From JANPLD01 sp964445765 (GTDB lineage: Bacteria; Pseudomonadota; Alphaproteobacteria; Rickettsiales; UBA8987), in contig CAYULD010000003.1 in the NCBI GenBank assembly GCA_964445765.1, positions 252,638 to 316,637 on the forward strand: DNA of 64,000 nt. The letters run 5' to 3'. Each line of letters starts with the position of its first letter. The first letter of the stretch is position 1. The notes beneath the pieces were generated by a model. The model was not told the origin of the DNA and ran no database searches. It saw only the letters and a program-made list of their open reading frames with translations. A program made the translations under genes and the position numbers. Positions 52,867-62,580 of this stretch are shown piece by piece.

Positions 52867-53795
52867 TTGTTAAGATTTTTATTTAAGATTAATTTTGCTA
52901 TTCTCTCTGCTTCATTAATTGGTAGAGTTTTATATAAATTATTATCAAAAAATTCATCTTCTAAATTTACAGCATTATTATTTTCAAGAAATTCATTTAT
53001 TAAAGGGTAATATTGAAAACCAAGTTTTTTAGGTGAATATATTCTAACATTTTTTCCACTGCTAACGGCTTCACTCATCATTCTTACTGAATCTCCAGTT
53101 ACAATAATTTCATCAGAAATTGCCAGAAAATAATTATAAGGGTTTTCAATTTGCCTTAAATTATAATTATAAAAATAAAACGGAATATTTAAGTTTTTAA
53201 TCAGGGTTTTTATAGTTAAATCCTCAGTTCTTCTGCTACTACTTATAAGCAAAGTGCCATCTTTTTTTGCAATAATTTTATTTAGACGCTTTGCTAAATA
53301 AAATGCATCTTCCTCATCAATATTCCCGCCAGTATGTTTACCACCTATAATTAGAGTTGTAAAAGGCTTCGCCAAATTTAGTTTTTTAATAAAATCATAT
53401 TTTTTATTATTAGCCTCTCTTTTCAAAAAAGATTTATTAACATAGTTAATTAACCCTCTGGAATATATAATATTTTCTGCCTTTATATTATAAGGCTCAT
53501 AAGATGGCAAAATTATAAAATCAAATTTTTCATAATCTTTTAGAGGGTCAAGAATAGTAATGATTTTAGTTTTATTTTTTGATCTTTCTTTAATTGAAAT
53601 TAAATCATCAGCTATTTTATAGCCAACCCCAATTGCATAATCTGGGTAGGAAAATTGAGAATTTGCAGATAATTTGTTAAATTCTGAAATATATTTTTGA
53701 TTGCCTAGGTTTTGGGCAAGCTCTCTTGATTGCACTAATGTGTCAGAGCCATCAGAAACAAGCCAAATTTTAGGTTTTTTAGAGAATAAACTCAA
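52863..53795 (-). CDS. ELM1-like protein (DUF1022, GT-B fold)
   Basis: 310 residues from a TTG start, the only start close to the conserved IWLVSDGSDTLVQSRELA. The segments TLIIGGKHTGGNIDEEDA and DEIIVTGDSVRMMSEAVSSG are typical of the ELM1 family (named for a plant mitochondrial fission protein; bacterial members occur mainly in alphaproteobacteria). The fold resembles glycosyltransferases. Its role in bacteria is not established; gene neighbours do not help. Confidence 0.8.
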   Translation of the reverse strand: MSLFSKKPKIWLVSDGSDTLVQSRELAQNLGNQKYISEFNKLSANSQFSYPDYAIGVGYKIADDLISIKERSKNKTKIITILDPLKDYEKFDFIILPSYEPYNIKAENIIYSRGLINYVNKSFLKREANNKKYDFIKKLNLAKPFTTLIIGGKHTGGNIDEEDAFYLAKRLNKIIAKKDGTLLISSSRRTEDLTIKTLIKNLNIPFYFYNYNLRQIENPYNYFLAISDEIIVTGDSVRMMSEAVSSGKNVRIYSPKKLGFQYYPLINEFLENNNAVNLEDEFFDNNLYKTLPINEAERIAKLILNKNLNK

Positions 53796-53875
53796 GAATT
53801 AAAAATATATTGCATTATTGAGATTTTATAATATTTTCAAACGCTTTACGCAAGTATCTAGCTAAATGATTATAC

Positions 53876-53952
<77 letters not shown>

Positions 53953-54026
53953 TTTTTTTATTTTCCATATAATTCAATAGCTTAGTTGGTTTGGTGTAAA
54001 ATTTGATACACAAATTGCTACACAAA

Positions 54027-55259
54027 ATGAGCTATTCTGTTATTCAAAGAGCAAATGGGGTTTTCTATTATAGAAAGAGAGTTCCTAAAGATTTAGTTTC
54101 AAAAATTGGCAAACAAGAAATTATAAAATCCCTTAAAGTTAAAAGCAAATCTAACTTATTCAAAATTTTACCAAGAGTTGAATTAGAGGTTCAAGATTAT
54201 TTTCTAAACTTAAGGCTTGGCAAACAAGTTACAGCGAATGAAAACGCCATAATATTTAATGATAAAGTTAAGGATAACAAAACCTTAACTTATATTTTTG
54301 ATAAATGGCTTGCACAAAATAAGCCTTCACCTTCATCAATTGCAGAGTGGAAATTTACTATAAATCAATTTACTGAGATTTTCGGAAATATTCCAATTAA
54401 AGAAATACAATCCAAGCATATTATAGAATTTAAGGAAATCATTTCTAAAGTTCCTGCAAGATACTCACTAAAATATCCAAACAAGAAACTTACTGAAATT
54501 TATAAGGAATTTAAGAAAAAAGAAAATTATGAATTGCCAGCAATTCAAACAATAAGCAAAAGAATTTCAGCATTAAAAAGCCTTCTAAATGTTGCCTTAA
54601 ATGAGGGAATAATTTCACAAAATCCAGCCTTAGTTATAAAGTTAAAAGGTATTAGAAATAAAGGGCTTAGAAGGGGTGTTTTTACCAAAGAACAGCTAAA
54701 TTTGATATTTAACCCTGAGCTTGAAAAACAAAATAATAGCAAATTTTGGATACCTTATATTGCACTATACAGCGGTATGAGGCTTGAAGAAATAGGGCAA
54801 TTAAGCCTTTCAGATATAAAGCAAGAGGCTGGTATATATTATTTTGATGTTAATGATAGTGAAGACAAAAATCTTAAAACAAAAACCTCTATTAGAAAAA
54901 TTCCGATTCATCAAAAAATATTAGATAAAAATTTTTTGAATTTTGTTGAAACATCACGAAACTTAATAGATAATAAAGGCAAGTTATTTAGTGAGTTAAA
55001 GGCTAGTAAAAACGGCAAATTAACCAAAGAATTTTCAAGGTGGTTTGCTAGATATTTAGAAAAAATTGGCATTTCAGATAAAAGCCTTGTTTTCCATTCT
55101 TTTAGACACGGGTTCAAAGGCGCTTGCAGAAATTCTGAAATACCTGAAGAAATTAGCGACGCATTAACAGGGCATAGCTCAACAAGCATAGGCAGAACTT
55201 ACGGCAACGGCTTTTCAATTGAAATATTAAACAAATGGTTACAAAAGGTAGAAGTTTAG
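54027..55259 (+). CDS. int: Tyrosine recombinase / integrase
   Basis: 410 residues from ATG 54027 (a TTG lies eight codons upstream). The N-terminal DUF6538-like segment NGVFYYRKRVPKDL precedes the core-binding domain. Catalytic residues are all visible: Arg252 in YSGMRLEEIGQL, His357 and Arg360 in HSFRHG, His383 in LTGHSS and the nucleophile Tyr392 in GRTYGNG. It lies right after tRNA-Arg, as phage and island integrases do, and would insert and excise the element at that tRNA. The next gene starts three bases after its stop. Confidence 0.93.
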   Translation: MSYSVIQRANGVFYYRKRVPKDLVSKIGKQEIIKSLKVKSKSNLFKILPRVELEVQDYFLNLRLGKQVTANENAIIFNDKVKDNKTLTYIFDKWLAQNKPSPSSIAEWKFTINQFTEIFGNIPIKEIQSKHIIEFKEIISKVPARYSLKYPNKKLTEIYKEFKKKENYELPAIQTISKRISALKSLLNVALNEGIISQNPALVIKLKGIRNKGLRRGVFTKEQLNLIFNPELEKQNNSKFWIPYIALYSGMRLEEIGQLSLSDIKQEAGIYYFDVNDSEDKNLKTKTSIRKIPIHQKILDKNFLNFVETSRNLIDNKGKLFSELKASKNGKLTKEFSRWFARYLEKIGISDKSLVFHSFRHGFKGACRNSEIPEEISDALTGHSSTSIGRTYGNGFSIEILNKWLQKVEV

Positions 55260-55261
55260 AA

Positions 55262-56083
55262 ATGGACTATTATTTTTTAGAATATTTATTTGAAAGAGAA
55301 AAATCCTTTTTAAGAGATATTATGAAAAACTTGAAAGAAACCTCATATGAAAAAGAAAGATTATGGTATAAAGAACAATTAAAAAACGGTAAAAGCCCAA
55401 TACGATTTGGTTTTGATTACAATAGAGTAGAATCAATCGAAAAATTAGAAAGCTGGATTTCTGAAAATATAGCTAAAGAACAGCAAAAAGACTTTGAATA
55501 TCATTTGGAGCAATTTGCTCTTAAAGCTATAATTTATTGCAATAATCCAAAATGGATAGAAGCTGGTTACAAAGAAAAAATCTCTGAAGTAAAAAAATAT
55601 AAAAACTTTATTAAAAAAGCAAAAGAATTTAGCTTTAACTTTCTTGAAGATACAGAGGAAAGGTTTGAAAACCCCGCTAGAGACATAAGGGGATATCTGG
55701 TTAATACAATATCTGAATGTTCGGAAGATGGCTCAAGAAAAAGAAAAAATTTTGTTCAGTTTAGAGAAGATTTTTCTAAAAAAATAAATTGTTTAGAGAA
55801 GGCTATTTTGAGTTATGAAGAAAACATAGTAAAAAAGAAAAAAGGAAATAAATTTAAAAGTAAAAATCACTTCATAACACTGGCTGTAGTTGCGGTTTTA
55901 GACAATTATTTGCCTGACAAATTAAATAAAACTAGAAAATTAGAAAACCCAACCCCATTATATAGTTTACTTGAAATTGTATTAGAAATTTTAGGCATAA
56001 CTCACAAACCAGATGACCTTAAGCATTTAATATCAGACGCTATAAATTCTTACCAAAAATTGGTAAAAAAAAATCCCAATTAA
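55262..56083 (+). CDS. Hypothetical protein of the integrative element, 273 residues
   Basis: The start at 55262 (MDYYFLEYLFEREKS) is preferred; a longer frame overlaps the integrase. It is highly charged and helical, with a Lys-rich ENIVKKKKGNKFKSK stretch near residue 200, so nucleic acid binding is possible. No motif is recognised. It is three bases from the integrase stop and is likely translated with it. Confidence 0.55.
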   Translation: MDYYFLEYLFEREKSFLRDIMKNLKETSYEKERLWYKEQLKNGKSPIRFGFDYNRVESIEKLESWISENIAKEQQKDFEYHLEQFALKAIIYCNNPKWIEAGYKEKISEVKKYKNFIKKAKEFSFNFLEDTEERFENPARDIRGYLVNTISECSEDGSRKRKNFVQFREDFSKKINCLEKAILSYEENIVKKKKGNKFKSKNHFITLAVVAVLDNYLPDKLNKTRKLENPTPLYSLLEIVLEILGITHKPDDLKHLISDAINSYQKLVKKNPN

Positions 56084-56145
56084 AGCCAAAGATTTTTCTA
56101 AATCAAATTGCTACTTTTTGAGCATTAACAAAACAAGAAGTAACA

Positions 56146-56718
56146 ATGCATATTTCAAATCACCCTTTTATCAAAAATTTCTATAGCGTTTTTTTTGAAT
56201 CTATCGACCTAGATATTGAAGTTTCACTTAACCCGTTCAATCCACTGAATCAAAAAAATTTTGAATGCAAAAGTGTTGATGGTTACATTGAAAACAGAAG
56301 GCAGTTTGAAGCAATTGCAGTTGCGAGTTTTTTTGCTTTGAAATCTTTTGGGTTTCCTAATTTTATTAGATATCTACAAAAAGATGAGGCACAACATTTA
56401 GTAAAAAATTTCAGCAATTTTTTTAATTCTGAAAATATTTTGAATACGATATGCATCACTTCGCAAAAGCCTTGCTTTTTTGAAGAACCAAAATTTTTTT
56501 ATTCCGTATTATCAAAAGAAAATTTTGATTTTCTAAGTAGATTTTCAGCAAAACAAAAATCACAAATTGCAGAAATTTTCTCTTCTTTAACTTATCAAGA
56601 TTTACCCATATCTGATAATTTTTTTGAAGATGGGCAAGAATTCAAAGATTTTTGTAAAACTATTAAAAAGTTTAAAAATGCTGAACAATATTTTGAATTT
56701 TTAGGGGGGCAAGAATGA
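56146..56718 (+). CDS. Hypothetical protein of the integrative element, 190 residues
   Basis: Soluble, Phe/Asn-rich protein starting MHISNHPFIKNFYSVFFES. No motif is recognised. Its stop overlaps the start of the prim-pol gene by four bases (ATGA), so it belongs to the replication operon and may be an accessory replication protein. Confidence 0.6.
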   Translation: MHISNHPFIKNFYSVFFESIDLDIEVSLNPFNPLNQKNFECKSVDGYIENRRQFEAIAVASFFALKSFGFPNFIRYLQKDEAQHLVKNFSNFFNSENILNTICITSQKPCFFEEPKFFYSVLSKENFDFLSRFSAKQKSQIAEIFSSLTYQDLPISDNFFEDGQEFKDFCKTIKKFKNAEQYFEFLGGQE

Positions 56719-57215
56719 AAACTAAAATTTTTGCAAATCATGCCCCACTTTACTGGCAAGCGGGCTTTTCGGTAATTCCTGCAAATGGGAAGAGGGCTTT
56801 TCTTAAAAACTGGACTCAATATTGCGATAGATTACCAACTCAAAATGAACTTGAAAATTGGTGTAAAAAATATCCAGATGCTAATATTGCTTTATGCTTA
56901 GGCTCTGCAAGTGGCTTAATTGCTCTTGATTTTGATAATGATGTTTGTGGTGAGCATCAAGAAATAATTTCACAAATTCCAGATTCACCAGTTAAAAAAA
57001 GGGGGGCAAAAGGTTTTACAGCTTTTTATAAATTCAATGGTGAAAAATCTCGCTCATTTGCAGTTAAAGGAATTTGCTCGCTTGATGTTCTTTCAACAGG
57101 AAAGGCTTGTGTTTTACCACCTTCAAATCACCCTGAAACTAGCAAGCCATATGTTTGGCTTGGAAATGATTTACTTTCAATAAAAAAAGAGGATTTGCCA
57201 TGCCTAACTATTTAG
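56715..57215 (+). CDS. Bifunctional DNA primase/polymerase (prim-pol) domain protein
   Basis: 166 residues. The prim-pol fold shows GFSVIPANGKRAFLKNW at the start and the metal-binding SGLIALDFDND (Asp72, Asp74), with the family's later STGKACVLPPSNHPETSKPY (here split by me at residue 128) substrate-binding region. It makes primers and short DNA on plasmids, phages and satellites. GGGGGG before the ATG serves as ribosome site. It overlaps the helicase gene by 16 bases; together they equal a primase-helicase fused in other elements. Confidence 0.85.
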   Translation: MKTKIFANHAPLYWQAGFSVIPANGKRAFLKNWTQYCDRLPTQNELENWCKKYPDANIALCLGSASGLIALDFDNDVCGEHQEIISQIPDSPVKKRGAKGFTAFYKFNGEKSRSFAVKGICSLDVLSTGKACVLPPSNHPETSKPYVWLGNDLLSIKKEDLPCLTI

Positions 57216-58630
57216 AAATTATTGAGAATATTTACTCAAAATATACGCCAATTTCAAAACCAAAACCTGCAAATAATAATGCTGTTTTTAGCCGTGAAAG
57301 AGATATTTCAGATGCATTAAAATATCTAAATTTAATAGATGCTGATATTTATGATAACTGGCTAAAAGTAGCGTTTTCCCTTAAAGATAAATTTGGTGAT
57401 GATGGTTTTTGCCTTTATCATTCTTGGAGTATGAAAAGCCCCAAATATCAATCAGAAGCTGAATGTCGCAAAAAGTGGGATTCTGCAAAAGGTAAAGAAA
57501 ATAATATCAAATTTGGAACGCTAAAATTTTTAGCAGATGCCTCAAATAAAACCCCTTTCTTGAATATTGCTGATTGGAACGCCTCAAAATTTAAGGGTGA
57601 AGCCCCTCAAACTGAATGGCTTGTTAATGGGTTTTTTCCAAAGGGTATGCCTATATTGCTTGCAGGTTACGGCGGTATTGGTAAATCTTATCTAACCCTT
57701 GCTTTAGCCGTTGCAGTTGCGAATTTTTCTAATGAAGGAAATTTCAAAACTAACGCTTTTTTGTGCAATAAAATTGTAAAAGGTGGCTCAGTTGTTTATT
57801 TTTCTGCTGAAGATAATTCTGCTGAAATTCATAAAAGGCTTTTAGAAATTGACCCAGAAGGCAAAATTCAAAATAACCCAGATAAATTGAGAATTATTCC
57901 ACTTTCAGATGCAGGCGGTGCTTTTGCAATAATTAGAAAGAACTCTCAAGGCTTCCTTGAAACTACTGAAGAATTTGAAAATTTATTAGTTCAACTTAAG
58001 CAGATTGATGATTTAGCAATGGTAATTTTTGACCCGCTTCAAGTTTTTGCTCAAGCTGAGATTGATAGAGATAACAATTCCGCTCAATTTTTCTGCAATC
58101 AGATGAGGCTTTTAGCATCTGAAACTGGGGCAACAATCATAATAAATCACCATATGCGAAAGCCAGACCAACAAAACCCTATCAAAAATCTAGAAATGGC
58201 TAGGGAGGCAGTCAGAGGTGCTTCAGGGCTTGTTGATGGTGTGCGTGGTGTTTTGTGTTTGTGGGAATATAAAAATGAAGTTTTTGCAGGTATGGCGAAA
58301 TCAAACTTTGGTGCAAAAAAAGAAATTTACAAACTAACAAGGCTTCCTTCAGGGATTTTAATTTCTGATGAAGATAGCCTTCATAAAGAAAGTGTATTAG
58401 TTTTAGAAATTATTAAAAAATGTTCTGCCACAAATCCGCTAACATCTTCAGGTATAAAAAGTTTATTTAGTCGTAGAAAAGAATTTGGTGAGCAAATTTT
58501 TAGCTGGCAAAGGAAAAAGTGTGAAGAAATAATAGAAAATCTTATAAAAACTAAAAAAGTGGAAAAGCTGAAAAATGGAAATCTCGTTCCCGTTCCCGCG
58601 TTCCCAAATCGCAATGAAATTCGGGAATGA
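57200..58630 (+). CDS. RepA-like AAA/RecA helicase with primase C-terminal-type N-domain
   Basis: 476 residues. Residues 35-115 form a PriCT-2-like domain (ALKYLNLIDADIYDNWLKVA, FCLYHSWSMKSPKY). A hexameric RepA-family ATPase follows: Walker A LLAGYGGIGKSYLTLALA (156-164), Walker B MVIFDPLQVFA and the IIINHHMRKPDQ segment. It would unwind the element's origin after integration or excision. The gene overlaps prim-pol. Its last codons lie inside the first block of GTTCCC repeats. Confidence 0.85.
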   Translation: MPNYLEIIENIYSKYTPISKPKPANNNAVFSRERDISDALKYLNLIDADIYDNWLKVAFSLKDKFGDDGFCLYHSWSMKSPKYQSEAECRKKWDSAKGKENNIKFGTLKFLADASNKTPFLNIADWNASKFKGEAPQTEWLVNGFFPKGMPILLAGYGGIGKSYLTLALAVAVANFSNEGNFKTNAFLCNKIVKGGSVVYFSAEDNSAEIHKRLLEIDPEGKIQNNPDKLRIIPLSDAGGAFAIIRKNSQGFLETTEEFENLLVQLKQIDDLAMVIFDPLQVFAQAEIDRDNNSAQFFCNQMRLLASETGATIIINHHMRKPDQQNPIKNLEMAREAVRGASGLVDGVRGVLCLWEYKNEVFAGMAKSNFGAKKEIYKLTRLPSGILISDEDSLHKESVLVLEIIKKCSATNPLTSSGIKSLFSRRKEFGEQIFSWQRKKCEEIIENLIKTKKVEKLKNGNLVPVPAFPNRNEIRE

Positions 58631-58751
58631 GATAACCTATTGATATATAATAGCTTTTCGTTCCCATTCCCGTCATTGTCAAATATGCTCGGGAACAAGG
58701 ATTTTCTAGGCGTTCCCGCGTTCCCTATATATATAAGGTTATTTCGGGAAT
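58586..58751. repeat. Iteron-like GTTCCC repeat region, candidate replication origin
   Basis: GTTCCC or ATTCCC occurs at 58586, 58592, 58600, 58660, 58666, 58712 and 58720, and inverted (GGGAAC/GGGAAT) at 58623, 58691 and 58746. The 15-base block CGTTCCCGCGTTCCC is repeated exactly at 58591-58605 and 58711-58725. A+T-rich tracts (tgatatataata; tatatatataagg) lie between and after. Two iteron sets flanking an A+T-rich stretch beside a helicase gene match the origin layout of phage satellites. Confidence 0.65.
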
Positions 58752-58783
58752 GAAAAATAACTTTAACCAACTAATTTAATCTT

Positions 58784-59215
58784 ATGCAAAATCTATCTGA
58801 AAATTCAGTTGAAATTCAAAAATCTAAACCTTGGCTATTCCAAAAAGGGCAATCTGGCAATCCACTTGGTAAACCTAAGGGTTGTAGGAATAAACTCACA
58901 AGATACATTGAACATATTACACAAGAAAATATTGAGCAAGTAATGCAGAAATTGATTGAAAAGGCAAAATGGGGACATTTAGACGCTATAGAATTACTGC
59001 TAAATAAAATAATTCCAAGCCCAAAATTTGATAGTGTAAATTTACTTGATGAAGATTTTTCTGAAATTTCTGAATTAAAACTTTCTAGCAAACAAGATAT
59101 TAAAAATGCCTCTGAGCTAATAGTTAAAGCAATGATTGCTGGCAAAATAAGCCCCTCTGAAGCTAACCAAATGCTTAATTTACTAGAGAGGTATAGAGAA
59201 ATTGCAGGGGGTTAA
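58784..59215 (+). CDS. DUF5681 domain protein
   Basis: 143 residues. WLFQKGQSGNPLGKPKGCRN carries the DUF5681 signature (FxxGQSGNPxGRPxGxxN). The remainder is helical (ELLLNKIIPSPK, SEANQMLNLLERYREIAG). The domain is frequent on phages and integrative elements; its function is unknown, with DNA packaging or binding proposed. It is the last gene before the CRISPR locus, and the tracrRNA is transcribed toward its 3' end. Confidence 0.8.
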   Translation: MQNLSENSVEIQKSKPWLFQKGQSGNPLGKPKGCRNKLTRYIEHITQENIEQVMQKLIEKAKWGHLDAIELLLNKIIPSPKFDSVNLLDEDFSEISELKLSSKQDIKNASELIVKAMIAGKISPSEANQMLNLLERYREIAGG

Positions 59216-59325
59216 AAGATTAAGATTTTAAGATAGGGTATCCCGTATTGCTACGGGAAGAACCCACGAATTTCTTCTTATTATAACAACCATTTCCACA
59301 CAGATATTCTATAAGAGAAATTCTA
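59215..59325 (-). ncRNA. tracrRNA: tracrRNA of the type II-C CRISPR-Cas9 system
   Basis: On the + strand 59280-59315 matches the CRISPR repeat (crRNA sense) at 29 of 36 positions; the minus-strand RNA is thus the anti-repeat. Pairing gives an 8-base lower stem including two G-U pairs, a small internal loop, two C-G pairs and a 14-base upper stem. Downstream in the RNA, CCCGTA-gcaa-TACGGG forms a perfect GNRA-capped hairpin (59242-59257) inside an outer GGGT/ACCC stem (59236-59239, 59262-59265). The word GGUUGUUAUAAUAAG after the anti-repeat parallels the Neisseria tracrRNA. The 3' end is estimated; it runs to near the DUF5681 stop. Confidence 0.85.
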
Positions 59326-59331
59326 TATTGA

Positions 59332-59359
59332 ATAATAAAAACAAATTTTGTAGTGTCAA
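59332..59359 (-). promoter_or_regulatory. tracrRNA promoter
   Basis: Minus strand: consensus -35 TTGACA (59354-59359), 16-base spacer, -10 TATTAT (59332-59337). Start would be near 59325, about ten bases before the anti-repeat. Confidence 0.65.
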
Positions 59360-59382
59360 GTGTTAAACCATAAATTGAAACT

Positions 59383-62300
59383 ATGAAAAAAGTTTTAGGA
59401 TTAGATATTGGAATTTCATCTATAGGTTGGGCTTTAACTGAAATTGATGAGAATAAATTACAAACTATTAACCCAGAAACTGGTGAAATAATTCAAGGAA
59501 AAATTCTAGGGCTTGGCGTGAGAACTTTTACTCAAGCTGAAAACCCTAAAGATGGAAAATCTCTTGCTTTGCCAAGAAGGGAGAAACGCTCTTCAAGAAG
59601 AAGGCTAAGAAGAAGGCGTTATAGACTAAATAAAGTGAAAAGTCTTTTTGTGGATTTTAATATTTTATCAAAAGAAGAAATTGAAAATATTCTTAAACCT
59701 CAAGGTTATAATAAAACAAGCTGGGAATTAAGAGCAGAAGGGCTTGAAAGAAAATTAGAAAAAAGTGAGTTATTTAGAGTTTTATATCATATAGCAAAAT
59801 TAAGAGGCTATAAGCCTCAAAAGGGGGAGTTAGGAGAAGATAAGGCGAAAGAAGAAGGTAGAGTAAAAGACGCTATTAGAGAAAACACTATAAAACTTCA
59901 ACAAGAAGGGTTGCTTTCATTCCCTCAATTATTAGTAAAAAATAACAAAATTGATGAGCCATTTAGAAATAAATCAGATAGCTACATAAATTCTATTCCA
60001 AGAAACCTTATTGAGAATGAGGCAAAGTTGATTTTAGATAGACAATCTGGCTTTAATTCAAAATTTATTAATAAAGATTTTATTGATAAATATATTGAAA
60101 TATCTTTCAGTCAAAAATCTGCAATGGACAGAAAGCAGATGGAGAAGATGATAGGCAAGTGCACTTTTGAAAAATCTGAATTAAGAGCACCAAAAAACTG
60201 TTATTCTTCTGAATTATTTACATTACTAACAAAAATTTCTAATTTAAGTATTAGAACTATTGATAACCCTGAGAAAATTCAATTAAGTGATGAGCAAAAA
60301 ATAAAGATTAAAAATTTATGTTTTAAGCAAAAGGATGTAAAATATAAATCAGTTAGAAAAGAATTAGGATTAAGTGAAGATATAATTTTCAAGGGGCTAA
60401 ATTACCCTTCAATAAAAAACAAAATATCAAAAGAAAAAGACCCTGAAACAGAAAAATTTATTGAGTTAAAAGGCTATCATACAATAAAAAAAGTCTATGA
60501 AGAATTTGGTGAACAAGAATTTAACTCTCTTCTTAATGATATTGATAGATTTGATAAAATTTGTGAAATTCTAACTACAACAAAAACTGAAGAAGAGGCT
60601 TCTAAGGAATTAAGCGAAATAGTTAAACCTGAAATAGCAGAGAAATTAAAAACCATTTCTTTTTCAAAATATATGCATTTATCACTGAAAGCTCTAAGAA
60701 ACATTAATACATTTCTTGAGCAGGGAATGAATTATAGTGATGCTTGTAATAATGCAGGTTATAAACATTATGACCCAGATTCAGAAAGTGAAAAATTTGA
60801 TTATTTGCCTTCTTTTGAAGAATTAAAAAAGAAGGGAATAAATTTTGAACCTATAAGAAACCCAGTTGTTAATAGAGCAGTTTGTCAAGTTAGAAAAGTT
60901 GTTAATGCAGTTATAAGGCAATACGGCAGACCAGACCAAATAAATATTGAGTTTACCAGAGATGCAAAAAATTCTTTTAGAGATAGAAAAAAGATTGAGA
61001 AAGGGCAAAAAGAATTTCAAGAACAAAAAGAGCTTGCTCGTAAGGAATGTGAAAATCTTGGCTTAAACCCTAATGAAGGGGCTAATTTGCTAAGGTTAAG
61101 GTTATGGCGTCAACAAAATGAAAAATGTATTTATTCTGGAAAAGATATAACTATTGCAGACCTTAAAGATTATAGTGCATTAGATATTGACCACATAATA
61201 CCATATAGCAGAAGTTTAGATGATAGCTTAAATAATAAGGTTCTTTGCTTTGCGAGTGAAAACAGACAAAAAGGCAATAAAACACCAGCCGAGTATTTTG
61301 GTTTAGAAAGCCCAAAATGGCAAGAATTTAAGTCTAGAATTTTAGCTTCTAGCTTACCACTCCCCAAGCGAAATAGGCTTCTCAAAGAAAAATTTGAGCA
61401 ATCAGATGATTTTATTGAAAGAAATCTTAGAGATACCTCTTATGCAACTAAATATACTGCTGGCTATATAAAATCATTTTTAAGGCTTAATGAAAACGAT
61501 AATATCAAAAACAAAGTTCAAACTCGTAACGGCTCTTTGACTGCATTTTTAAGACATAATTGGGGTTTTGATAAAGTGCGTGCAGAAGGTGATAAACACC
61601 ACGCAGTTGATGCTTTAGTTTGTGCAGTTTCAACGCAAGGTATGGTGCAATATTTATCGAATTTCACAAAAACAAAAGAAGAAAAAGGCAAAGAATGGCT
61701 AAAGAAATTTGCCAATCAATCTCAAATCCCAACGCCTTGGGGTGATAAAGAAAGTTTTAGAAATGAAGTTAATTTTCATTTAGAAAAACTTTTTGTTTCA
61801 AGAGCACCAAGAAGGAAGGCAAGTGGAGAAATTCATCAAGAAACTATTAGAACTAAAAAGAAATTGGAAACAGAGGGCGTTTCAGGTATAAGAACGAAAC
61901 TTACAAATATTAAAGCTAAAAATTCAGAAGAGCTTGATGAGATAATATTTGATAATGATAGAAGTGAAAACTCTGTTTATCAAGTTATTAAAGAAAGGCT
62001 TGAGGCTTTTAACTGGCAAGCAGATAAAGCTTTTATAGAGCCATTAAAAATGAGAAAGAAAGATGGCACTGATGGACCAATAATAAAATCAGTTCGTATA
62101 AAAGATACCCAAAAATCAGGAATAGAAATAAGAAAAGGTATTGCTAATAATGGTGATATGGTTCGGGTTGATGTGTTTAGCAAAACTGAAGAGGGTAGAA
62201 AGAAATTTTACCTTGTTCCAGTTTACCTAAAAGATTTTGCTAGTGGTGAATTGCCTAATAAGTTTGCACTTGGAGGTAAAGAGGAGAAAGATTGGATTGA

Positions 62301-62577
62301 TGTTGATAATAGTTATAATTTTGAATTTACATTATATAAAGATGATTTAATCTTAGTAAAAAAGAGAGGTAACCAAGAAATCTTAGGGTATTATAGAGGT
62401 TTAGATAGATTTACTGCAAGTATAAGTTTTGATAATAATGATAATAGTAAATCATTTAGGGGGCTTGGAGTTCAAAATTTAGAAACATTCAAAAAATACT
62501 CGGTAGACATTTTAGGTAATTATTTTGAGGTTAAGCAAGAAGAAAGGCAACCAATTGGCAACAAAAAAGCAGGCTAA
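59383..62577 (+). CDS. cas9: CRISPR-associated endonuclease Cas9 (type II-C)
   Basis: 1,064 residues, in the size class of Neisseria and Geobacillus Cas9. RuvC-I KKVLGLDIGISSIGWALTEI has Asp8; the Arg-rich bridge helix is RREKRSSRRRLRRRRY (65-81); the recognition lobe spans about 90-500. RuvC-II INIEFTRD gives Glu523; HNH ALDIDHIIPYSRS gives Asp603-His604; RuvC-III KHHAVDAL has His740 and Asp743. The nuclease is therefore intact. The C-terminal 230 residues are the PAM-interacting domain. Guided by crRNA and tracrRNA it cuts matching DNA. cas1 begins three bases after its stop. There is no csn2 or cas4, so subtype II-C is clear. Confidence 0.97.
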   Translation: MKKVLGLDIGISSIGWALTEIDENKLQTINPETGEIIQGKILGLGVRTFTQAENPKDGKSLALPRREKRSSRRRLRRRRYRLNKVKSLFVDFNILSKEEIENILKPQGYNKTSWELRAEGLERKLEKSELFRVLYHIAKLRGYKPQKGELGEDKAKEEGRVKDAIRENTIKLQQEGLLSFPQLLVKNNKIDEPFRNKSDSYINSIPRNLIENEAKLILDRQSGFNSKFINKDFIDKYIEISFSQKSAMDRKQMEKMIGKCTFEKSELRAPKNCYSSELFTLLTKISNLSIRTIDNPEKIQLSDEQKIKIKNLCFKQKDVKYKSVRKELGLSEDIIFKGLNYPSIKNKISKEKDPETEKFIELKGYHTIKKVYEEFGEQEFNSLLNDIDRFDKICEILTTTKTEEEASKELSEIVKPEIAEKLKTISFSKYMHLSLKALRNINTFLEQGMNYSDACNNAGYKHYDPDSESEKFDYLPSFEELKKKGINFEPIRNPVVNRAVCQVRKVVNAVIRQYGRPDQINIEFTRDAKNSFRDRKKIEKGQKEFQEQKELARKECENLGLNPNEGANLLRLRLWRQQNEKCIYSGKDITIADLKDYSALDIDHIIPYSRSLDDSLNNKVLCFASENRQKGNKTPAEYFGLESPKWQEFKSRILASSLPLPKRNRLLKEKFEQSDDFIERNLRDTSYATKYTAGYIKSFLRLNENDNIKNKVQTRNGSLTAFLRHNWGFDKVRAEGDKHHAVDALVCAVSTQGMVQYLSNFTKTKEEKGKEWLKKFANQSQIPTPWGDKESFRNEVNFHLEKLFVSRAPRRKASGEIHQETIRTKKKLETEGVSGIRTKLTNIKAKNSEELDEIIFDNDRSENSVYQVIKERLEAFNWQADKAFIEPLKMRKKDGTDGPIIKSVRIKDTQKSGIEIRKGIANNGDMVRVDVFSKTEEGRKKFYLVPVYLKDFASGELPNKFALGGKEEKDWIDVDNSYNFEFTLYKDDLILVKKRGNQEILGYYRGLDRFTASISFDNNDNSKSFRGLGVQNLETFKKYSVDILGNYFEVKQEERQPIGNKKAG

Positions 62578-62580
62578 TTT

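Noticed and set aside
59216..59280. CCCGTA/TACGGG hairpin as terminator of the DUF5681 gene
   Set aside because: On the plus strand no T-run follows, and the hairpin fits the tracrRNA read on the minus strand.
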